Source of the DNA: Bacillota bacterium
GTDB lineage: Bacteria; Bacillota; Tb-RUG-66
Direction of reading: 5' to 3'
DNA: 19,308 nt
Assembly: GCA_016288255.1 (NCBI GenBank)
Contig: JAEEYS010000068.1
Span: 1-19,308, forward strand
Below, in pieces: positions 14,425 to 19,308 of the stretch. The notes under the pieces are model-generated. The model ran no database searches, was not told the DNA's origin, and saw only the letters and a program-made list of their open reading frames with translations. Both the position numbers and the translations under genes were made by a program. Within the stretch, counting starts at the first letter, position 1; every line of letters starts with the position of its first letter.

Positions 14425-15969
14425 TTATCTCATGACTCTGTCACGTTTTGGAAGCATTTGTTGTTTGATCGGTCTTCCGCAGTAATATTCAAAACGTTTT
14501 ACCAAAGAATCTCTCAACTGATCCCCTGTTACAACGTCATCAATATAGAATTTAGAAGCGGATTTCAATGCGTCAACGTCAGCAGCATAGAGTTCGCGTT
14601 GTTCTTTTACGAATTTAGCCCGTTCTTCCGGATCTTCGATTTCAGCGATCTTCTTAGCATGCATAGCATTAACGGCAGCTTCAGGTCCCATGATAGCAGG
14701 TTGACCTGTAACCAAAGAGATACAAGCATCCGGCATACAGGAAGCGCCGCTCATAGCCAAATATCCGGCACCGTAAGCTTTTCTTAAGATAACGCCGATT
14801 CTCGGAACGGTTGCGTTGAAGATCGTATTCAGCCATCTAGCACCTTTACGGATGATAGCGTCTCTTTCTACCACACTACCGATCATGAAACCGGAAATAT
14901 CAACCAAGTAAAGCATCGGAATACCAAATGCATTACAAAGAGCAATAAAGTGCGCGCCTTTTTCTGCGGATTCCGGGAACAATACGCCGGCTTTTACCAT
15001 ACTCTGGTTTGCGATGATACCGATAACTCTACCGTCTAATCTAGCAAAACCCGTGATCAATTCCGGTGCATACAATTCTTTGAATGGGAAGAAAGAATCT
15101 GCGTCTACCAATCTGTCGATAACTTCCATTACATCGTAAGGAATTGCCTGATTTTCCGGAACGATATCAGCAATGCTTCTGCCTTCGATCGGTTCGCAGG
15201 ATTCATATCTGTTGACCGGTTGCTGCCAGTTTTGCGGCATATAGGTCAAATATTTTTTCACGGTATCCAAAGCTTGGTAGTCATCTGCTACCCAGTAGTC
15301 ACCTAAACCACTGACGGTGCAGTGCATTCTAGCGCCACCCATTTCTTCCATGGTTACTTTTTCACCGGTAACCATTTCAGCCATACGTGGAGAACCAAGA
15401 TATACAGAAGTATTTCCTTCTACCATGATAACGCAGTCGCTAAGTGCAGGGATATAAGCAGAACCTGCTGTAGATGGTCCGAATACTGCGGAAATTTGCG
15501 GAACAACACCGCTCATAACGCCTTGTAATCTGAAGATCATGCCTGCGTGACGTCTGTCGATAAAGATATCGAACTGTTCGTCCAAACGAGCCCCTGCAGA
15601 GTCGATCAAATAAATGATAGGGATCATCAATTCGATTGCTTTTTCTTCAATACGGATCATTTTTTCAATGGTTACTTTTCCCCAAGTACCGGCTTTTACA
15701 GTCATGTCTTGGGCTGAAATACAAACCGGACGGCCGTCGATCTTACCAATACCTGTTACGGCAGCGTCTGTTTGTAATTTCGGATTTTCATATCTTGCAA
15801 ACAAACCGTCTTCTACAAATGTGCCCGGGTCTAAAAGATAATCCAATCTTTCTCTTACGTGCAATTTATTTTGTTTTCTAATGGTTTTTAAATAACTTCT
15901 GGATTCAATATCTTTGATCTCAGCGGTTAATTTAATTAACCTCTCCGTTTTATTCATCGGTTCGCTCAT
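14425..15969 (-). CDS. Acyl-CoA carboxylase / methylmalonyl-CoA decarboxylase-type carboxyltransferase subunit
   Basis: A 514-residue carboxyltransferase with two crotonase-like halves, the normal length for the beta subunit of propionyl-CoA carboxylase or MmdA. SAGARLDEQ at 124-132 and FGPSTAGSAY at 163-172 form the acyl-CoA side of the active site. RKAYGAGYLAMSG from 396 supplies the biotin-side oxyanion region, usually written RKxYGGxY; here the last glycine pair is AG. GGAGG lies ten bases before the ATG. These subunits move carboxyl between biotin and an acyl-CoA such as propionyl-, methylcrotonyl- or glutaconyl-CoA. No biotin carrier, biotin carboxylase or decarboxylase membrane subunit is in the window, so the partners must be elsewhere. 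Next to a B12 mutase, propionyl-CoA/methylmalonyl-CoA is the simplest guess. Confidence 0.9.
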   Translation of the reverse strand: MSEPMNKTERLIKLTAEIKDIESRSYLKTIRKQNKLHVRERLDYLLDPGTFVEDGLFARYENPKLQTDAAVTGIGKIDGRPVCISAQDMTVKAGTWGKVTIEKMIRIEEKAIELMIPIIYLIDSAGARLDEQFDIFIDRRHAGMIFRLQGVMSGVVPQISAVFGPSTAGSAYIPALSDCVIMVEGNTSVYLGSPRMAEMVTGEKVTMEEMGGARMHCTVSGLGDYWVADDYQALDTVKKYLTYMPQNWQQPVNRYESCEPIEGRSIADIVPENQAIPYDVMEVIDRLVDADSFFPFKELYAPELITGFARLDGRVIGIIANQSMVKAGVLFPESAEKGAHFIALCNAFGIPMLYLVDISGFMIGSVVERDAIIRKGARWLNTIFNATVPRIGVILRKAYGAGYLAMSGASCMPDACISLVTGQPAIMGPEAAVNAMHAKKIAEIEDPEERAKFVKEQRELYAADVDALKSASKFYIDDVVTGDQLRDSLVKRFEYYCGRPIKQQMLPKRDRVMR

Positions 15970-15995
15970 CTTTTCACATCCTCCAAATCTTTTTC

Positions 15996-17195
15996 TTATG
16001 CTTTAATAACAAAGCATTCGCCTTCACCAACACCACCGCAGATACTCATCAAACCGTATCCACCGCCACGTCTCTTTAATTCATAACCTAATGTCATTAA
16101 AATTCTAGCTGCAGAAGCACCTGTCGGGTGACCAATAGCAATAGCACCACCGTTAACATTTGTGATGTCACGCAATTTTTGTGTTTTTTCCGGGTCAAAG
16201 TCAGCAACAATAGCTGTAGAAAGCAAAGGCATAACTGCAAATGCTTCGTTAACTTCGATCAAGGAAATATCGTCAGCCGTTAAGCCAGCTTTTTCCAATA
16301 CTTTCTTAGCTGCGAAACCAGGAATGCTAGCGATTCCATCCGGATGGCCAGAAGCCATGTGATGAGCAACGATTTCGAAAATCGGGTCTAAGCCTAATTC
16401 TTTTGCTTTTTCTTCAGACATGAAAACAACTGCTGCTGCACCTGTGTTCAAACCAGGAGCGTTAGCTGCTGTAACCGTTGGGCTGTCATAAACGGTCGGT
16501 AATTTGGAGATAACTTCATAGCTTGTGTCAGGTCTCGGACCTTCGTCTTCTGTAACTAATGTAACAGCGCCTTTTTTGCCTTTTACTTCGATTGGAACGA
16601 TTTCACAATCAAATTTGCCTTCTGCGTGAGCTTTAGCATATAACTGCTGGCTTCTTACTGCCCATCTGTCTTGTTCTTCTCTTGTAATGTTATATCTTAC
16701 AGCATCTTCCCCAGCTTGAACTGCTCTTCTTTTTCCTGTGTATGGGCAAGAAACCTGGATAATATCTGTCATTGTAACAGCGCCCATTCTTTTACCCCAA
16801 CGAAGGTCGTTTAAGAAGTAAGGTGTTGCACTCATATTTTCAGAACCACCACCGATGGTAATATCAGCGTCGCCAACTTGGATTGCTCTGATAGCTGTGT
16901 TCATTGCAACTGCGGAAGAGCAGCAAGCTCTGTCCATAGTAGCAGATACTAATTCTTCTGGTAAACCAGCAGCTAAAGTGATCTGTCTAGCAATAGAACG
17001 GTTCTGGGATGGCATATTAACCCCGATGTAAACTTCATCGATCTGTTTGGAGATGTCTTCTTTGCCCATGCTGGCACGTCTAACAACTTCTTTCACTACA
17101 TGTGCACCCATTTCAACAGTGGTAAGATTTTTCATAATGCCGCCGAACTTTCCAAAAGGAGTTCTGCAAGCAGCTACAGCTACAACTTTTCTCAT
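15996..17195 (-). CDS. Thiolase (acetyl-CoA C-acyltransferase)
   Basis: A 399-residue thiolase of standard length. The start is the ATG at 17195, ten bases after GGAGG. The same frame stays open farther upstream, but the added residues are low-complexity Lys/Tyr-rich and lack homology landmarks. Catalytic residues are present: Cys91 in DRACCSS (usually CxSG), the NEAFA motif at 316-320, His356 in GHPTGASAARI and Cys386 in CGGVGEGE. The enzyme cleaves a 3-oxoacyl-CoA with CoA, or condenses two acyl-CoAs. It lies 26 bases before the carboxyltransferase and 159 bases after the CoA-transferase, with a structured leader in that gap. In an isoleucine-like route it would cut 2-methylacetoacetyl-CoA to propionyl- and acetyl-CoA; that is inference. 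Confidence 0.93.
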   Translation of the reverse strand: MRKVVAVAACRTPFGKFGGIMKNLTTVEMGAHVVKEVVRRASMGKEDISKQIDEVYIGVNMPSQNRSIARQITLAAGLPEELVSATMDRACCSSAVAMNTAIRAIQVGDADITIGGGSENMSATPYFLNDLRWGKRMGAVTMTDIIQVSCPYTGKRRAVQAGEDAVRYNITREEQDRWAVRSQQLYAKAHAEGKFDCEIVPIEVKGKKGAVTLVTEDEGPRPDTSYEVISKLPTVYDSPTVTAANAPGLNTGAAAVVFMSEEKAKELGLDPIFEIVAHHMASGHPDGIASIPGFAAKKVLEKAGLTADDISLIEVNEAFAVMPLLSTAIVADFDPEKTQKLRDITNVNGGAIAIGHPTGASAARILMTLGYELKRRGGGYGLMSICGGVGEGECFVIKA

Positions 17196-17251
17196 TTTTT
17201 TAAATCCTCCAATAGTCTTAAAATTTGTTTTTTTTTTGATTGTTTTATATA

Positions 17252-17269
17252 AATATACAAGAGTATATT
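17252..17269. promoter_or_regulatory. Palindrome, possible operator before the thiolase gene
   Basis: The 7-bp arms AATATAC and GTATATT are separated by four bases, about 60 bases before the thiolase ATG. On the minus strand a TTGTCA (17275-17270) adjoins it and could serve as a -35 element, with the palindrome lying over the spacer and a weak AT-rich -10. This is the arrangement expected of an operator over a promoter, but nothing identifies the regulator. Confidence 0.3.
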
Positions 17270-17276
17270 CTGACAA

Positions 17277-17326
17277 AGGAGGAATTTGACCGTTCTCTTT
17301 GATTGGAATGAAATCAATTTCCTCCT
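17277..17326 (-). promoter_or_regulatory. Candidate leader stem with SD and anti-SD-like arms before the thiolase gene
   Basis: In the minus-strand RNA, AGGAGGAAATTGA (17326-17314) can pair with TCAAATTCCTCCT (17289-17277) over 13 positions with a single mismatch and a 24-base loop. The second arm can instead pair with the GGAGGATTT ribosome site of the thiolase gene if one bulge is allowed. No start codon in a usable frame follows the first AGGAGG closely, and no U-run follows the stem. A translational switch is possible, as is a chance purine-rich repeat. Confidence 0.4.
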
Positions 17327-17354
17327 AAACCATTCTTACTAAAATCCACCGAAA

Positions 17355-18572
17355 TTAGATGGTTTGTTCTTCTCTTAATTTCGCAATTTGTTCGTCTGTA
17401 TAGCCAAGGCCTTTTAAGATTTCATCAGTATGTTCGCCAAGTCTCGGAATAGTAGGAGCTTCTGTCTGAACTTCTTGACTAGCCATCTTGATTGGTGTGT
17501 TAACTAATTTAACATCACCTGCAACTGGATCATGAACGGTTACGAACATTTGACGAGCATTAGCCTGTTCGCCTTCGCATACCTGTTTAGCATTGTTAAC
17601 AGGGCCAACCGGTAAACCAAAGGATAATAAGGTTTCAACAACTTCGTCTGTTGTTCTGGTGGATAACCATTCATTGATGATCGGATCCAATGTTGCTTTG
17701 TTCTTTGCACGACCTTCGCCGTCAGCATATCTCGGATCTTCGAAGAGGTCCGGACGTCCCATAGCATCTGTGAAACGTTTCCACATCTTGCTTTCCTGAA
17801 CAATAATAGCAATCCAGCCGTCTTTTGTCTTGAAAGAACCCCAAGGATGGATAAGGCCTTCTTTGCCTCTTTCCATAACGTTCCCAGTCATGTTGTATAC
17901 ATTTAAGGATCTTTCTGTTAAAGCCATCAAAGAATCATACATAGCCATATCAAGATAGTCGCCTTTGCCTGTAAATTCTCTATTGTATAATGCGAGCATT
18001 ACACCATAAGCTGTGAGCATACCCGGAGCTACGTCTGCAAATGCAACCATCGGGTGAATCGGACGGCCTCCTTCTTCACCGATCAAGTTCATCAAACCAG
18101 CCATAGCCTGGATGATAATGTCATAAGCAGGACGATCTGCATAAGGACCAACATATTTGCCGTTAATGCCAACACCGAAACCTGTTAATGTTGCATAAAC
18201 GATTCTCGGATTTAATTCAGCAATTTTTTCCGGTGTGTAACCGTTCTTTTTCAAAAATCCCGGTTTCATATTTTCCAACAATACGTCGGACTGTTTTACC
18301 ATTTTTTCGAAAATTTCTTTTCCTTCTGGAGTTTTGATGTTTAAGGTCAAACTCTTTTTGTTCCTGTTGAATCTCATAAAATAACCGCTAACTTTGTTGC
18401 CATCTTTGTCCCTTAAAATCGGACCTGGTTCTCTCGAAGCGTCGCCTCTACCGGGTGCTTCGATTTTGATCACTTCTGCACCAGCATCTGCTAGCATCAT
18501 GCTGCAATATGGAGCAGCAACCTGTGTTTCCACAGAAATAACTTTAATCCCTTCCAATGGTTTTCTTCCCAT
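17355..18572 (-). CDS. CaiB/BaiF family (class III) CoA-transferase
   Basis: A 405-residue family III acyl-CoA transferase. The N-terminal signature GIKVISVETQVAAPYCSMMLADAGA with VIKIEAPGRGD is at about 8-44. The conserved aspartate that forms the acyl anhydride in this family is most likely Asp213 in DYLDMAMYDSLMAL. A further landmark is PYADRPAYD at 143-151. AGGAGG precedes the ATG by 11 bases. Members move CoA between carboxylic acids without ATP, with known donors and acceptors including succinyl-, formyl-, carnitinyl- and bile-acid-CoA; racemases also belong here. It sits between the B12 subunit of the mutase and the thiolase, so activation of the pathway substrate with CoA from succinyl-CoA or acetyl-CoA is plausible. 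The true pair of acids cannot be read from the sequence. Confidence 0.92.
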   Translation of the reverse strand: MGRKPLEGIKVISVETQVAAPYCSMMLADAGAEVIKIEAPGRGDASREPGPILRDKDGNKVSGYFMRFNRNKKSLTLNIKTPEGKEIFEKMVKQSDVLLENMKPGFLKKNGYTPEKIAELNPRIVYATLTGFGVGINGKYVGPYADRPAYDIIIQAMAGLMNLIGEEGGRPIHPMVAFADVAPGMLTAYGVMLALYNREFTGKGDYLDMAMYDSLMALTERSLNVYNMTGNVMERGKEGLIHPWGSFKTKDGWIAIIVQESKMWKRFTDAMGRPDLFEDPRYADGEGRAKNKATLDPIINEWLSTRTTDEVVETLLSFGLPVGPVNNAKQVCEGEQANARQMFVTVHDPVAGDVKLVNTPIKMASQEVQTEAPTIPRLGEHTDEILKGLGYTDEQIAKLREEQTI

Positions 18573-18607
18573 AATTACTGATACCTCCTGTTTTTCTCTA
18601 AACTTTC

Positions 18608-19003
18608 TTATCTCTTTACATTAGCTTTGATATATTCAGCAATATCAGCTGTATCTGAGCCGGGGCCGAAAATTCCTTCAACGCCTAAACTGTTCAGATA
18701 AGGAATATCGTTTTTCGGAATAATCCCGCCCATAACTACCAATACATCATCAATGCCTTTTTCCTTCAACAAGTCCATAACTTCTTTGGTCAAAGTATTG
18801 TGTGCACCGGATAAAATGCTCATACCAATAACGTCAGCATCTTCCTGGATGGCTGCGTTTACGATTTGTTCTGGAGTCTGTCTCAAACCTGTATAGATAA
18901 CTTCCATACCAGCATCGCCTAAAGCTTTCGCAATTACTTTTGCACCTCTGTCATGTCCGTCAAGACCTGGCTTTGCAACTAATACTCTAATCTTTTTATC
19001 CAT
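18608..19003 (-). CDS. B12-binding small subunit of an acyl-CoA mutase (methylmalonyl-/isobutyryl-CoA mutase type)
   Basis: A 131-residue cobalamin-binding domain. [19 protein letters not shown] at residues 7-25 contains DxHxxG (Asp15, His17, Gly20), whose histidine replaces the lower ligand of B12. GMSILSGAH and VVMGGIIP are the other family motifs. The start is the ATG at 19003; a GTG nine bases upstream is too close to the AAAAGGG site. In most bacterial methylmalonyl-CoA mutases this domain is fused to the large catalytic chain. Here it is a separate protein 21 bases after the large subunit, as in isobutyryl-CoA mutase (IcmB), 2-hydroxyisobutyryl-CoA mutase (HcmB) and archaeal methylmalonyl-CoA mutases. 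The enzyme rearranges the carbon skeleton of an acyl-CoA using adenosylcobalamin. Confidence 0.93.
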   Translation of the reverse strand: MDKKIRVLVAKPGLDGHDRGAKVIAKALGDAGMEVIYTGLRQTPEQIVNAAIQEDADVIGMSILSGAHNTLTKEVMDLLKEKGIDDVLVVMGGIIPKNDIPYLNSLGVEGIFGPGSDTADIAEYIKANVKR

Positions 19004-19024
19004 ATTTTTCACACCCTTTTGCCT

Positions 19025-19308
19025 TTATAGAATACCAGAATCTGTATATTCGCCGTAAACTTCTTTCAGAGTGGAAATGATTTCACCCAATGTAGCATAG
19101 GCTTTTACAGCTTCAATCGTTGTCGGAACTACGTTTTCACCATTTTCAGCTGCTTTCTTCAAAGCTGCTAAGGTTTCTTTTACCTTGTCATTGTCTCTTT
19201 CTTCTCTTAACTTCTTCAGTTTTGCAACCTGACGTTTTTCTGATTCCGGATCAACGGAGAAGACTGGAATGTCTTTTTCTTCGTCTACTTTGAAGGAGTT
19301 CACCCCAA
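19025..19308 (-). CDS. Acyl-CoA mutase large (catalytic) subunit, C-terminal end, partial
   Basis: The frame is open to the right edge of the window and stops at 19025, giving about 94 C-terminal residues. They match the end of the methylmalonyl-CoA mutase catalytic chain: GVNSFKV (usually VGVNKF), then PESEKRQVAKLKKLREERD, and finally YATLGEIISTLKEVYGEY. The chain ends just after this in TDSGIL, before any B12 domain, which is supplied by the next gene. The substrate-determining residues lie outside the window, so methylmalonyl-CoA, isobutyryl-CoA and 2-hydroxyisobutyryl-CoA mutases remain possible. It is the first visible gene of a minus-strand operon that begins beyond the window. Confidence 0.9.
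   Translation of the reverse strand, partial: GVNSFKVDEEKDIPVFSVDPESEKRQVAKLKKLREERDNDKVKETLAALKKAAENGENVVPTTIEAVKAYATLGEIISTLKEVYGEYTDSGIL

Noticed and set aside
17196..17276. N-terminal extension of the thiolase by 27 residues
   Set aside because: The extension is Lys/Tyr-rich low-complexity sequence, the family begins at MRKVVAVAACRTPFG, and GGAGG lies ten bases before the ATG at 17195.
1..19308. CRISPR array, tRNA/rRNA genes, insertion sequences or phage genes
   Set aside because: No spaced direct repeats, cloverleaf-like sequence, transposase or integrase motifs were seen on either strand.

Overview
The window looks like a low-GC Gram-positive anaerobe, most likely a member of Clostridia. 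The grounds are strong AGGAGG-type ribosome sites before most genes, compact operons, ferredoxin-dependent 2-oxoacid oxidation, Fe-S/flavin enoate reductases, and an S8 peptidase of a type I associate with Clostridia. No species can be named from the sequence.

Layout. (1) Bases 1-1529, plus strand: the 3' end of a YtcJ-like amidohydrolase gene, then a membrane-anchored subtilisin-family protein. A 15-bp bidirectional terminator at 1530-1563 closes the block. (2) Bases 9702-1595, minus strand: a six-gene operon in the order solute-binding protein without a signal peptide, MFS transporter, two short-chain dehydrogenases, and two paralogous Fe-S flavoenzymes of the 2,4-dienoyl-CoA reductase / BaiCD-BaiH type. 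A 334-base gap upstream holds a terminator for the previous operon and a structured leader with mutually exclusive pairings. (3) Bases 13805-10037, minus strand: a three-subunit 2-oxoacid:ferredoxin oxidoreductase whose alpha and beta genes are separated by a class I aminotransferase gene. (4) Bases 19308-13953, minus strand: the end of a methylmalonyl-CoA-mutase-type large subunit, its separate B12-binding subunit, a CaiB/BaiF family CoA-transferase, a thiolase, a biotin-dependent-type carboxyltransferase subunit and a MaoC hydratase.

Blocks 3 and 4 together contain most steps for taking an amino acid through its 2-oxo acid to an acyl-CoA. Hydration, thiolysis, carboxyl transfer and B12 rearrangement would then lead to succinyl-CoA. 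Isoleucine or another branched-chain substrate would fit this, but the substrate is an inference. Block 2 looks like an import and redox module acting on an unsaturated and hydroxylated or keto acid. It resembles a bile-acid (bai) operon in gene types but lacks the diagnostic bai genes within the window. Each enzyme belongs to a known family. The unusual points are the combination, the cytoplasmic binding protein, the split oxidoreductase operon and three structured leader or intergenic RNAs.

No tRNA, rRNA, CRISPR array, insertion sequence or phage gene was seen.
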